Below, one piece after another: positions 1-11,949 of a stretch of 64,000 nt of DNA. Each line of letters begins with the position of its first letter. Within the stretch, counting starts at the first letter, position 1. The stretch spans positions 104,501 to 168,500 of the forward strand of contig QANY01004715.1 of assembly GCA_003255025.1 (NCBI GenBank), written 5' to 3'. The notes beneath the pieces are model-generated. The model did not search any database and was not told the origin of the DNA. It saw only the letters and a list, made by a program, of their open reading frames with translations. The stretch is from Datisca glomerata. Lineage: Eukaryota > Streptophyta > Magnoliopsida > Cucurbitales > Datiscaceae. The translations under genes and the position numbers were made by a program.

Positions 1-2957
1 TCAGAGGATTTAGGTTATTCAAATTCCCCTAAATATCCACCATCACTTTCATAATAATCTATTGTTTCTAAGATTCTAAACAATTCTTGTTTATCTTCTT
101 CAGAAAATTTTAATCGGTTAATTTTATTTTTAACTTGGCGAGTATTTGAAAAATGACCACTCTGGATACGTTTAAAACATTTAAATTTACTTTTATCGGT
201 AAATTTTCTATTGGAATTATTATTTTTAGAGAAACGTTTGTTAATATTTTTAATCTTTGAGAAGTATTGATAAAAAAATTCATTTTATTTTTGTTGTAAT
301 TTCTCCTATAGGGCTTATGAGACCTTCTTCGGCTTAAGTGAGACTATTTCCTATTTTTTCTGGGAATGGACAATAGAGAGTAAACCATATTACTCACAGA
401 AATTGCATAATTCGTATTTGGTAGTTTTACTTTCCTTTTTAATTTGTTTATTAGTTTTCATTTCAACTCACAATTTTAAACCTTCTTTTTGTATTATAGT
501 AATTATTGTTCCATAAGTCATATTATCATAGTCTATATCACCTAGGTCATTACTTAGTTTGGGTGCGAATAGATTAGGTAATCCATTAATGAATTTTTCT
601 TTCCAAAAGGGTTGATTACTATCATCCCTTAACATTACTCTAGATAAGAATATATTTTTATACCAAGTGAAATCACTTAGGATTGGACAAAGTTAATTGA
701 TCATGAATACGTAAAGTAATATTACTTGGCGGACCAATGAAGTGTTCAATTATTGTACTGAGAAGTGTATTGATAGCATCATGTATTGTTTCCTGATTTT
801 CTCCAATAATTGGGGTTCCTTCAGCATCAATCTCTACTGCTGAAAGAATGGTAATTTGCATCGTAATTCTTCTATGAGGTGTTTTCCCACCAGGAATGAA
901 GCATTCATGTGAATCTTGTGATTAAGAGTTGGATTACCTCATTTTGAGGTAGACTGTGTGTGGTGATGTAGCTTTTGGCCACCATTGCCATATGTTGCAA
1001 TTTATTGAGAACTTCCTGCACAAAAAGTCCATCAATATTCCATTCATACAATTTTTCTGTAGATACAGAAAATTGATTAACGAAAGAAGATCAGCAATTT
1101 GAATATCTAGTGGTATAGGCTTCTTATGCCATTTTCTTTCTAATTTATTAATTCTAAATTTTTAAATGTATCTTCAATATTGTTAATTTTTTAAGATTCA
1201 TGGGTTGTGGATGACTCATAGGAGGATTCTCTCCTATGGCTATCTGACTCAGAATTATTGTCTTGTTTAATAACCTTAACAGAAGAAAATGATTCTACAA
1301 ATTTATTTTTCAATTCTTGAAGCATTTTATCTATTTGTTTATGTGAAATATTTATTAAAGAATTTTCTTCCAGAGCTTCATTAGTTTTAGGTGCATGTAG
1401 ATCATCAACCTTATTCTCAAATTTATCTAATTATTTACCTATTGTAATTAAACTTTGATTGGTGTAATTGAGTTGTTCAACTACATTTTTATTAAGTTCT
1501 TATTCCTTTATAATCTTGAAATGAGAAGCAATGATTAAAGAATTTTTATGATTAATCATAATTTTTTCAGGAGGAGGATGACTGACAGACACTACACTTG
1601 AGTCTTCCTTGACCCCTTTATATTTGAAATTACTTTGATATTTTTCTCATAAATATCCTTGATATAATCAAGGAAAAATATATCAACTCTAAATTCTTGC
1701 ATGAATGTCTTCCAATCAGCAAGTATGATTCTCTTTTGGTCCATATTGTATTTTTCTCTGAACCTATTACGTCTATCAAGATTGGTTGGTCATCATTGTG
1801 TTGGGTTATCCTTTCTCAATCTTATTTATATTCTTGACCTAGGGTTCCTATTCAGGACTAAGAATTGAGGATTAACACGATGAAGGTTTTCTTGGAAATC
1901 AGATTTAGTAGGTGCTTTGAATTAGTCAGATTGTTCAAACTTATTATCAAAGATTGGCTGACTAGCTTGAGAACTTGTGGCTATGCCTTTAAATCTTAAA
2001 TTTTTTATTTTAAAATTTTCAATTCTTGTTCTAATTGCTGAATCCTAAGATCTTGATCATTAATAAAGGATGATCCAGAAAAGGAATTTCTAGGGGCATT
2101 AGACTGGCTATATTCCCTAATTTATGGATTAGAACTAGAAATTTGGAAATTAATTCTAATAGTACCATCCATGTATTGCTAGATGTAATCTATATCTTTA
2201 ATTGGTCTTTGAATTGGAGTAGGTTGACTTTCGTTGGTTAAAATCTAATTTGAGGGTGAAGTAATATCAGACCACCTAATTGTTTTAAGATCTCTAATAT
2301 TGGCATTACTTTGGCTAGATTGGGTCAATAGGGTTTAATTATTTGGACTCATATTGATATCTTGGAAATTCACATTTATTTTGGTAACTTTGTAATGAAT
2401 TCTAAAGATTAGAGCTAGAGGTTGGGTGCCTTCTAGGACTTGGTAACCACTAATTTTAATATTTAAAGTTAATTATTTTAAAATATGGGATTGTACTAAA
2501 CTAACAGAAAGATTAGGAAAACAATCAAAATAGAATGGACCACTACAGAGTGAGGATTCAATTAATCCTAAAATACTATCATTGAAATTTATAAATCTTG
2601 TATCTCGCAAGGCTAATAAGACAGATGTATTTAGGCCTCTTCTTTTGAGTGGCTTAACTCCTACCTGGACTAAACCAAAATAAAAGAAATTATATCCATC
2701 TTCAATGTGATGTTTAATCGCATTGGGTGAAAGAAATTGACAAGTTTCATGCTCTTTCCCAATAACATATATTTTTTATTGTTTTAAAGGAAGCACCAGA
2801 CCATGTTGATTTGTAAATGTTTTAAATAGGAACTTTGGGTATATTCCATACCCTGATCATCTGCTAATTCAAAATGTTCTTCATCCATTATGGTGGATAT
2901 TGAAGACATTACAGACCCAATGCTAGTAGAAGAACTACTTCTAGATAATCTACTCAT
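1..2957 (-). pseudogene. Pararetroviral polyprotein, N-terminal part with coat-protein region (broken, copy A)
   Basis: Begins at an ATG (2,955-2,957) with a Ser-rich start, MSRLSRSSSS, shared by copies B, C1, C2 and D. It continues through an acidic stretch, a long Glu/Ser/Asn-rich region with repeated motifs, and a coat-protein-type segment at about 861-480 whose longest open piece is 62 codons (861-673). A CCHC-type knuckle lies near 190-130, with the later cysteines replaced, so metal binding is probably lost. Stop codons and frameshifts are scattered throughout. Protease and reverse transcriptase would lie beyond base 1. A pseudogene; encapsidation is the inferred role of the family region, not something this copy can do. 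Confidence 0.75.
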
Positions 2958-3369
2958 GGCTTAAATAACTAAATTATTCTTATGATTGAAAATTTCATAC
3001 TATATTTTGATTACTGATCTGTTGTGGTGACTTCTACAACCTCCTATTAGGGTCACTCTTCTCTAACCTGCCCCTACAACCACCCTACCCTCGGGATTTA
3101 CATCTCTAAGAGGTCTTACTGAGGTACCTGAAGCTAGCCAAATAGAAGCCGATACATCAGCCTCTTTATAGATTACATAAACAAATAATACAGAGAAATA
3201 ATCAATTTTAAGAATAACTAGCCACTTGGGCGGAGAGTGAGACTAGATATAAGCAATTATTCATGTAAGCAATTGAGCAACAATAAAAAAAATAACCAAC
3301 CATAATAGGCGGTGAAAAGTTTAATTATGCAGAAATTGAAGTAGAAACAATAATTATCCCCATGAGAAT

Positions 3370-3383
3370 TGGCTCCGATACCA
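3370..3383 (-). promoter_or_regulatory. Second primer-binding-site-like sequence (tRNA-Met type), copy A
   Basis: On the minus strand reads TGGTATCGGAGCCA, close to the initiator tRNA-Met primer site used by plant pararetroviruses and many LTR elements. It is preceded by GCATCTTT exactly as at 3,611-3,633, so about 22 bp are duplicated 241 bp apart. Which copy acted as the primer site is not decidable from sequence. Confidence 0.6.
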
Positions 3384-3391
3384 AAAGATGC

Positions 3392-3610
3392 GTTCTCACC
3401 ATAACGTATAGTTGGGCAGTGACCACCCCAGGTCCCTCCAAAACCACTTTTTATGCACGGGCCTCTCGACCCTTTTACTTTTGACGTGCAACCCACCCTG
3501 GACCTTACCCGGAAGGGATACTCTGGGGGTAAGAGCCTATATTTCATCGCTAGTCACACAGTGGAAATCTCAAGGTCTCTTATCCCGTTAGGAGAGGTCT
3601 TACATGATAG
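3392..3610 (-). repeat. GC-richer segment between duplicated primer-binding sites
   Basis: About 220 bp, clearly richer in G+C than the surrounding AT-rich virus DNA, present only in copy A among the copies seen here. It lies between two copies of the primer-site sequence. The open frame here (3,547-3,257, minus) has no recognisable domain. It could be an insertion that duplicated the primer site, or part of the leader lost from the other copies. Confidence 0.5.
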
Positions 3611-3625
3611 TGGCTCCTGATACCA
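3611..3625 (-). promoter_or_regulatory. Primer-binding site (tRNA-Met), copy A
   Basis: Minus-strand TGGTATCAGGAGCCA matches the initiator tRNA-Met complement apart from a one-base insertion. It sits about 310 nt downstream of the TATA box on the same strand and about 650 nt upstream of the polyprotein ATG at 2,957, the expected place for first-strand priming in a pararetrovirus. Confidence 0.7.
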
Positions 3626-3930
3626 AAAGATGCAGAATCAAGTATAATTAAAAGTAATTAGAGAACGGGGTATTTAGATGCAAGAATTAAGCACAAAAAC
3701 AGTAAATTTGTATTTTAAAGTGTAAGATTAAACACTTACGCAAACATTTTTATTGGAAACGATTAATTAGTGCTCCCGCTCACTAATTAATGTTGAAGGA
3801 AAAAAACAAGAAGAAGAAAGATTTATAGAAGAGGGAGAAGAAGAAAATTTTGTTTCACAAAATAAGTTTTACCTTTCAAATAGTTAAGAGTTGAAAATGA
3901 GTTCTCAGCAACAAATGGGAGAGGGCTACC

Positions 3931-3939
3931 TATTTATAG
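3931..3939 (-). promoter_or_regulatory. TATA box of pararetroviral promoter, copy A
   Basis: Minus-strand CTATAAATA, embedded in a block conserved with copies D (37,021-37,029) and E (52,470-52,478). Transcription would start near 3,900 and run leftward through the leader. Conservation across copies suggests it is the pregenomic RNA promoter; present activity is unknown. Confidence 0.65.
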
Positions 3940-4129
3940 CCAAGGAAAGTGGAGTTCACCGAAAACCCATCATTTACCTAAACTATTTTATTCTACAAAA
4001 GAAAAAATATTTTACATTTCTTCTTTTACCTACTTTTCACTAACAACAGTAAAAAGCATAAATAGTTGCCTAATTATTCTACAACTAGAACAATTATTAC
4101 AGAAGACAAAATGTAAAGATTTTTTTATA

Positions 4130-6525
4130 ATTATTATCTTGGTCTATGTGTTTTCATAATTTTTTGTCATGATTATTGTTTTTGAAAATCCATTGTGACT
4201 ATTGTCGTGCATTGGCTTCCTTGATAATTGTTGTCTTGGATCCTTGTGCCTTGATTTTGGGTTTTGGGAAAATCATAATTACTGTCTGCAAAAGTCGTTA
4301 TGACTAGTGCTATTGATAATTGCTTTCCTTAAAAATCATTATGACCATTGGATTGTACTGAGATGTCACCATAATACATCTTCAAAATTACTTTGATTCT
4401 TTGATTTTGTTTTAAACATTGGCATTTTGCAAGGGTGAATTCTTCGATTTAATCACTGATTGATGATATGAACGTATTCATCATTTTTTATATTATCAAA
4501 TGGATCCTTCAATTACTGAAGAGTAAAATTTTTGGGATGATTAGTAACTTGACTCTTCAGATGATTTGGAGGCAGATTTGTCATTATTTTTCAAAAGGAG
4601 AAGCATTTCTTGGATTAATTTTTCCTTCAGTTTAGACTTTGGCTTTGTGACCTTTGATTTAACCTTTGAAGGGAGTTCAGATTCAGGTTTTGATTTGGGT
4701 TTGGAATTATTTGAACTGGATAGTTTTATTTGTGGAGCTAGGTTAATGGGCTCATTACTTTTTAGTGGAGCTTGGATAAAGGAATTTGCTAGTCTCATAT
4801 TGGGATGGAGATTCGCAAACTCATGATTGATGGATGCAATCATTTTCTGGGTATCCAATTTATCCCACCATTTAGTATAATATTGTCTGGTGAGGATTCT
4901 ATTTTCAACTGAGTGTTTCCATTTCAAAATTCATGGTAGTTTGTATTTTACTGAAAAATAAAGTATTTGGGGAGATGAGACCTCAATTTGTGAGGGCTTG
5001 TAAACCTTTAAAAATAAATTAAAACATTGTTGTAAATCAATTAGGAAACGTTTCAAGGTAAGACCATGAATGGACCACCTTTTTAAGAACCAATTTGAAA
5101 AATCAATTTGAAACTCTTATCGAAATTCAAAAACCAAAAGTGAGAAAATCACTATTTTAATGTAAGAAAATCTTGAAGGATGAATTTTCCAAACCTCCAT
5201 AGTTATGATTCTGAGGATAGAGAAAAAATGGTAAATGATTCTTTCCTGAAAATTTTTTATTGGGCCAATTTTTATGGATTCAGTTTCTAAGAGAATGTCT
5301 CTGCAGAACGTGAGATTTTTGTTATTATGTCTAGGAACATAATGTAATTTAGGAATGAAATGGGATTTGGCAATTTAAATATGATCCTTCAGGTGAGCAA
5401 ATGGAGGCTCAATATGAAAGAGATTTTTACTGTGCATTATATGAAAATGTGAAATTGGTAGATTGAGTATTAAAGGATTAAGGATTTAAGAAGGTGTCAA
5501 ATTGTTTGACTAGAGTTGACTGGTAATCGGGTGTGATGGACCCAAATATTGTTGATTATGCTTGGTTTGGAGTAGAAGACACCTCTTTGATTTGGGCCTG
5601 AAGGGTCAATTGTTGAGTCAAAAACTCTTCTATTTTTGAACCATTCATCATTCTCATTTATTTTTTGAAAGTGATACTGATTCTTTTTGTTAAGGATTCC
5701 ACAGCATGCCTATAACTAATTTGAAATTCGTCAGGCATGATGAAAAATGTTCCTTCCAGTATCAGAAATTTTTTTATTGTTTTGTTTGGAAAATCATTTT
5801 TAAAAATTACTTGTCCCAAAAGGTTCACAGTTAGAATTTCTCTGTTATCGTAACAGATTTCATTATGTTTGCGAAAACCTATTTTCCACTCTTTTCAAAC
5901 CATTGAATTAATACTGCATTGATGTCATGCTTCAGCCCAACATCTTCTAAAATTTTATTCAATTCATTAATCCAGGAATTTCTTAGATATTTAAATCCAT
6001 TTTGAACAAAAGCGGTTGTCCTGCCATTGAGCTTTTTGATTAAAAAAGAATTTTGATTGAGTATTCTAAGTTCTACCTTTCCGTATTCTAGTAGGCCAGA
6101 ACCTTGAAATACTTCCATTGTTAGAATTTTGGAATGATTCCCTGTAAAAGTTTACAAGTAAAGAGTCAGGCATTTAATTACTAATGTATTGGATAAATTA
6201 ATTATTGATATCAAAATTACTAAAAATATATTATTACCTGGTAAAACTTTGTTTGGAAGTAACTTCAAAACATGTTTTGCATATTCGTAGTTAATTTTTA
6301 GAAGATATTTTTGAATCAAAGCAAATTGTATGATTTGATTAATTGCCTTAATAATAGAATAAATTTCAAGTCCTGGGAATTTATTCTTAGATCGAAACAA
6401 TTTGATTTTCCTTCCAAAGATAACTAAACTATTTTGCTTTATTATTTTGGCAAACAATTTAAAGTGTTTTCAGTATTGTTTAGCATATTTAGAGAAAACA
6501 ATAATATTACTAATGTAAACAATCA
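4130..6525 (-). pseudogene. Distal coding module of pararetrovirus copy A (function unassigned)
   Basis: Minus-strand coding remnants matching the distal part of copy D. Open pieces are 6,457-6,152, 6,118-5,879 (79 codons) and 4,927-4,541 (128 codons). The last contains the motif YYTKWWDKLD followed by a Lys/Ser/Pro-rich tail, and at about 4,400-4,380 the trace of an IHPRQ-like block seen better in D and E. This aromatic-rich region recurs in caulimovirid-like open frames of plant genomes as I remember them, but I cannot assign a role; a movement-protein or accessory role is possible. Broken by many stops. Confidence 0.55.
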
Positions 6526-6587
6526 AGAAATTCATACGTTTAATCACAAAATATGCATAATCAAGAACCATATGCTCTGATAAAAAT
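6526..6587 (-). mobile_element. Copia internal remnant with primer-binding site, abutting pararetrovirus A
   Basis: Directly after the LTR end on the minus strand comes ATTTTTATCAGAGC, a decayed tRNA-Met primer site, then about 45 bp resembling 13,664-13,720 (after the plus-strand LTR). The match stops at about 6,526, where pararetroviral sequence begins, so the internal part of this Copia copy is cut off there. Confidence 0.6.
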
Positions 6588-8369
6588 TGTTGGATCCGAT
6601 TTTAAAACTTTGAGAAAAAATCAATGAACTATAAACGGTTCATGAGCAAAAAATAAAAAGAATTCACATCAACCAATTTAATCATATTAAAATTAAAACA
6701 ATACATAAAATTATACATACTAAGTTAAATGTATTCAATAGAGGTAGAAACAATTTTCTACCTTTTTTGTATCGAAAAATGTATGATTTGGTGGAATCAT
6801 ATTAGCCGTCTTGCGTTCTTTGTTCTTCGTAGAACTCGAATCAATCTTCACACCAACAACCATTTGTAGGATTCAAAAGTATATATCAATCAGATGTTTA
6901 TCAGGAATTGAGTGTGGGCTCTCAAAATGACTAGAGAAGAAAAATCAAATTTTTCCTTCTCCTCTATTAATTTTGGCGGCAAGCAGGGGGAGGGAGAGAA
7001 ACTCTTTTCTGATTTGTGTAATCACAAAATGTGTTAGGGTTAGAGATGCAACCCTATTGTCATCCCTTATATATTAATTACGAAATTTACACACATACCC
7101 TTATATGTCAAATTACCAAAAATTCACCCTCTAATATTTGTTATTGCAAAAAATTTCATCTCCCTAGACTCAATGTAGTGTTCAAATTCATCAATCCAAA
7201 TTGATAAATTAAATTGATCTCCATCAATTAATTATTTAATATATTTTATTTACTAATTATCCAGTAGTTAGAAGATAACTAATTAATTAATTTGAACATT
7301 AATTACTTACTCTTCATTAATTAAGTGACAACACCATCACATATGAGTTCAGGAAATATACCTTGGTCCAAAGCACGTTTTTGGTCTAACTGGTGTTGTT
7401 TTTCATTCATGTCCTTATGAGCTACTCTTGAGACCGAATGGACTCACATGAATAAAACTATAAGACTCATATACGCGGTGAATTTATCTCCATAAATTCT
7501 TGACCTATTTAATCTTGACATCCTACGCGGTCCATAGGATATTTTAACATATTATCCTCCGTGAATATCAGTAACAAGATCAGGATGTAAAATTATCATT
7601 TTATCCTTCTAGTTATTATTTCATTAACTCTTTTATTGAATGAGAATAAGAAATACATATTAGTGAATTGTCTCGTACAGTTCACCATGTCTTATTCAAT
7701 GGTTCATTTTATTGAATACTTGGCCAAGTTAATTTATTCACACACGCATCAATAATGCACAAGGTGATATTGTTGCATTTACAATCTCGTCACGATTTTT
7801 CATATATGTGAATCACGCAACTTCAACTTAGTTGAATCACGATTCCAACAGTCGAGGTATTGTCCAGTAATTCAAACTCAGTCCTTTGGCATATCAAATA
7901 TTGTAACTAACTTTCGTATTCACCTCAGGATTAAGGTAATTATGAAAATACCCTTATAAGTGTAATAATTAGATTTCGAACTAGATAAATGGCTTTTCTC
8001 TAAACTAATTAGTTACTGGTTATTCAACATGTTCTGCAACATGTCTAGGTCAACTGTTAGAGTCTCCACTCTCATGCCCCAAGTTCGGCATCCTCTGGTT
8101 CAACTTAAATGTCGTAATCAGACTCGATTCTCCAGTCGATCCTAAGACTGTGAATAACATTTTGAACTATTTCAAAATATTTTATCTGGAAGACGCATCA
8201 GTCTTTACTCTTTTTACGTTGACAATAGTTTCAGGACTTGAGTAAATTATAAGCACACTTTAATTAATAGAAAAACTTTCACTCACTCATTAAATTTATT
8301 AATATAAAATGTCTGAGAAATAACTAAATACTTATTAATAGTTATGACTTTATGAACATAATTCCAACA
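6588..8369 (-). repeat. Copia-type LTR, minus orientation (1,782 bp)
   Basis: On the minus strand it starts TGTTGG and ends CCAACA, the canonical TG...CA ends with a 6-bp inverted repeat. A primer-site remnant follows immediately. Much of it aligns by eye with the plus-strand LTR at 11,950-13,663, for example the block around 8,240-7,340 against 12,060-12,960, at roughly three quarters identity. It contains no coding sequence. It belongs to the same family as the plus-strand element to its right but is inverted and more complete at its termini. Confidence 0.8.
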
Positions 8370-8479
8370 GACTCTACAACCACTAACCATATTTGTTGGA
8401 GAAATGGAAAGTAGAAGGCTTAACGAGGGCGAGTTCAGCTTCTGTTAGAGAAATGGAGCACTAGTATCAACAATATCAG

Positions 8480-9468
8480 TTGGAACTTTAAATTGTTATT
8501 TGAGAACAATTATCTGGTTTTATGCTTATTATATCCCATTTTTTGGGAAAACCTTATTTCAGTAGCTAACATGATTGGGAAAATATTTTCTTTGGATTTC
8601 ATTGATAATGATATTTGTATTTTAAGAAATGAATGCTTAATTACTATTGCACGCATGATAAAAAAATTATTTAATGTAAAATGAAAAGTTCCAATGATAT
8701 GTAGCACTAGAGTAAATACTGATTTACAAAGCTAAAGTAAAAGGTTGAAGTCTAACTCAATCGATCTAACCTATTTGTGATACTTGCGTTTTGGTCACAT
8801 TAACCTAGACATGATAACAAGACTCATAAATGATGATCCATTGTAAACTTTAAGTGTGGGTTCACCACCCACATGCGAATCCTGCATAGAAGGTAAAATA
8901 ACCAAGAAACTCTTTTCAACGAATGGTGAAACAACCACTCAATGCCAAAAACTCATACATAGTGATGTATGTGGGCCATTGAGTATCCAAACAAGATGAG
9001 GTTATGATTATTTTGTAACCTTCACAGATGACTACTCACGTTTTGGACATGTTTATCTAATGCATCAAAAGCCTGAAAACTTTAAAAATTTCAAAGAGTA
9101 CAAAGTTGTAGATGAGAATCAATTAGAGAAATAATTAAAACGCTACGATCCGATCGTGGTGGAGAGTACTTGCTAGGAAAGTTCGACGAATTTCTTAAGG
9201 AAGAAGGTATTATTTCTTAGCTTACAACACATAGCACTCCAAAACAAAATGTTGTATTAAAGAGAATGAATTGAACACTATTGGATATGGTTAGATCTAT
9301 GATGAGTTATTCATCCCTCTCAGATTCATTCTGGTGATATGCCTTAGAAATATCGACATATATTCTGAATCAAGTTCCGCCAAAGACGGTGGCTAGACAC
9401 CATATGAATGATGAAGTTGATGAAAGTCATCTGTAAGCCACATTAGGATATGGGGATGCCCAGCACAC
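8480..9468 (+). pseudogene. Copia integrase region (degenerate)
   Basis: Open frame 8,493-8,684 resembles the pre-integrase segment (ENLISVANMIG). Next come a zinc-binding-type stretch with CESC near 8,874 and the integrase core start IHSDVCGP near 8,953-8,979, followed by a TDDYSR motif near 9,030. Several in-frame stops and frameshifts interrupt it. Integrase would insert the retrotransposon cDNA; this copy is dead. It runs straight into the reverse transcriptase region to its right. Confidence 0.8.
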
Positions 9469-10850
9469 GTGGTGAGACCGAAGATAGGTAAGTTGGCCAG
9501 TCAATCAGAATTATGGATGTTTGTAGGATATCCCAAAGGAACGAAGGGATACGTCTTTTATAGTCCAACCGACAACAAAACATTCATGAGCATGAATGTA
9601 CATTTTCTTAAAGAGTACTACATAATAAGTATGAAGCCGAGATGCACACTTGTGCTAGATGAGTTATTGAGTTGGAGTACACTGAATCCCCAATCAGAAT
9701 ATGTTCTGGATTCAATAATGGTTGAACCACAACAGTAGTCGAAGCCTACGGTGTACTCAAACAGAGTATATATCTTATGGAGATGCCTTGATGGCAGTCT
9801 CAGATAAGAATCATGATGAGCCTGTTTCCTACTTGCAGGCTATGGCTGGTCCTGAAGTAAACCTATGGCGAGATGCCGTGAACAACGAGATACAATCGAT
9901 GTACTCAAACAGAGTCTGGAAGCTTGTAGATCCTTCTGGAGGGGTAAAACCCATAGGGTGTAAATGGATTTATAAGAAAAAGAGAGGACCATATGGGAAT
10001 ATAAAGTCATTCAAAGATAGGCTTGTAGCTAAGGGCTACACCCAAATGGAAGGCATGACTATGAGGATACATTCTCGCTGATGGCCATGCTTAAGTCCAT
10101 TCGAATTTTCCTATCCATTGCTGGTGCCCTCGATTATGAAATATGGCAGATGTACGTCAAGACTACTTTTCTATATAGCAATCTTGAAGAGCACATTTAT
10201 ATGGCTCAACCAGATGGGTTCATAGAGAAAGTCTAATAGGTCAAGATTTAAGTCCATTTATGGACTTAAGCAAGTGTCTCGTTCATGGAATATCAGATTT
10301 GACGAAACTGTCAAGAAGTTCATTTTTTTAGCGGTTAACAGATGAACCCTGTGTGTATAAGTTGATACACGAAGGGAATGTGGTTTTTTTGATCTTGTAC
10401 GTGAACGAAATTCTACTCATTGAGAATGATATAGGAAAATTGTTTGATGTTCAGATTTGGCTTGTAAAGTAATTTGATATGAAGGATCTTAGAGAAGCTG
10501 TCTTTGTCTTAGATATTCAGATCTTTCAAGATCAGATGAAAATACAATTGACACTGACTCAAGTATGTTATATTGATAAAGTGATGGATTGCTTTTATAT
10601 GCGAGACTCTAAGAATGGATATCTTCCCTTTAGGCATGGAGTTAGCATGTCCAAAGACCAATCACCCAAGACTCCTTAAGAAGAGGAAGACATGAGAAAG
10701 ATTCCCTATGCCTCGGTCGTAGGAAGTCTCATGTATGCAATGCTTTGCACCAGGTCAGATATTTGCTATGCATTAGGCGTGGTGAGTCATTTGCAATCTA
10801 ATTCTGTACTCGAGCATTAGAATGTTGTCAAGCATTTAAACGTGTGGCAC
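9469..10850 (+). pseudogene. Copia reverse transcriptase region (degenerate)
   Basis: Three open pieces: 9,469-9,738, 9,722-10,081 and 10,479-10,679. The second holds the Copia signature around WKLVDP and GCKWIYKKK and the LVAKGYTQ motif. The active-site position near 10,398-10,409 reads YVNE where the family has YVDD, so catalysis would be lost even without the frameshifts. At 10,690-10,850 a further piece corresponds to the segment leading to RNase H (YASVVGSLMYA). The gene then breaks off where unrelated DNA begins. Confidence 0.85.
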
Positions 10851-11805
10851 GAGGCCATTCATCATGGACACACATTAAGCGTGTGGTACGAGGCCATTTA
10901 AAAATTAAACTTTCAATGAAGATCAAATCTTTTAATAAAATAAAACTTGCACAACGCCATGATAACCAAATAAAAAACTTTTTATTGAAAACTCTTTTTC
11001 AATCAGTCAATATATTTTATATTTATTCATCAAATCTACAAAATATAAGGTTTGGAATCATATATCTCTTGTAGTCTATATCAAGCGTCCTTGTAAAAAA
11101 AATCGATTCTCCGTCCTACGAAACCGTCCTAATGATCAGCAGACTCCGAGTTCCACACCGAGATCTTCTAAGTCAATCCTCAATGCACTAGGACGTGTGT
11201 GAGCACGTAGAGATTTATTGAGAAGGACTTTAGTGAGACGATTATCTAAAAAATGTGATGATTATCCTTTAGTGTTTTGATTAACTATTAATCATAGAGA
11301 AAAATCACTCTGACAACAACTGTGTTCTCAATTCAATTTTTAATGAACTGATGAACTGATTCATAACTGAGGCCATCAGAATAATATCTGTATATTTTCT
11401 AGATAATGATGTATCATATTTTTAGAGATAAACTAAAATAATATATAATTAGATAATTGCCAATTGCAGTGGGATCCAGTGTAACTATGCATAACTGCAA
11501 TGCCACACGGTACCACTGCATGGTACAGAGATGACTTGGGGATCATGGACCTATAATCCTAAGCTCCAATAAACAAGATTATTAATTAAACTCTTGAATT
11601 AAATATTCTTATTTATTAATTTCATTATTACTCCACTATAAATATGAAATTAACCTCTTAATGATTATATGATGTGTTTACAGAGTATTTTTATGTGGTC
11701 CACTAATATAATCATTTCATGTAGTTCTGTCCTCCAATTATTAGTTCGTAAATTAGAATTGGTCAAAATTATCATTTTACCTTATCAGAAAGATTTTTCT
11801 ATGTG
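10851..11805. mobile_element. Unclassified AT-rich insert replacing most of the Copia RNase H
   Basis: Copia coding similarity stops at about 10,850 and resumes at about 11,806 with the C-terminal end of pol, leaving some 950 bp of foreign DNA. Two near copies of a motif reading cgtgtggyacgaggccatt lie at about 10,841 and 10,880 at its left edge. It has no recognisable domain; its AT-rich, LTR-like texture suggests a nested LTR remnant. The missing RNase H codons imply a deletion with the insertion. Confidence 0.45.
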
Positions 11806-11949
11806 AAGATGTTGAAGTAACACACATATTTATGGTTAACAACCTGGCAGATCTATTCACGAAGATTTTAAGCAAGAAAATCTTTGATGGACATCTGGAG
11901 GGCATGGGGATAGGAGATTGTACACACCTACTTTAGTGTAAGTGGGAGA
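11806..11949 (+). pseudogene. C-terminal end of Copia pol and polypurine tract
   Basis: Reading frame shows NLADLFTKILSKKIFDGHLE, the typical end of Copia RNase H. It is followed by a purine-rich tract (AGTGGGAGA, 11,941-11,949) directly before the LTR, where plus-strand DNA synthesis is primed in LTR retrotransposons. This fixes the orientation and the LTR left edge. Confidence 0.8.

Larger units (their letters stand above)
1..6525 (-). mobile_element. Endogenous pararetrovirus copy A (Caulimoviridae-like), 5' and 3' modules
   Basis: Read on the minus strand, the order is: distal coding module (6,525 to 4,130), intergenic region with TATA box (3,931-3,939), leader with primer-binding site (3,611-3,625), then the start of the polyprotein (ATG at 2,957) running off the window at base 1. 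This fits a circular pararetroviral genome entered upstream of its promoter. The same blocks recur at 29,203-45,475 and 50,750-54,330, which is how the limits were drawn. Reading frames carry many stops and frameshifts. Family assignment rests on the tRNA-Met primer site, the coat-protein-type region with CCHC knuckle, and the DSG protease and reverse transcriptase seen in sister copy D. Genus is uncertain; a florendovirus/petuvirus-type relative is my best guess. Confidence 0.8.

Noticed and set aside
4566..4826. 86-codon plus-strand frame in copy A
   Set aside because: Shadow of the minus-strand 128-codon viral piece (4,541-4,927).
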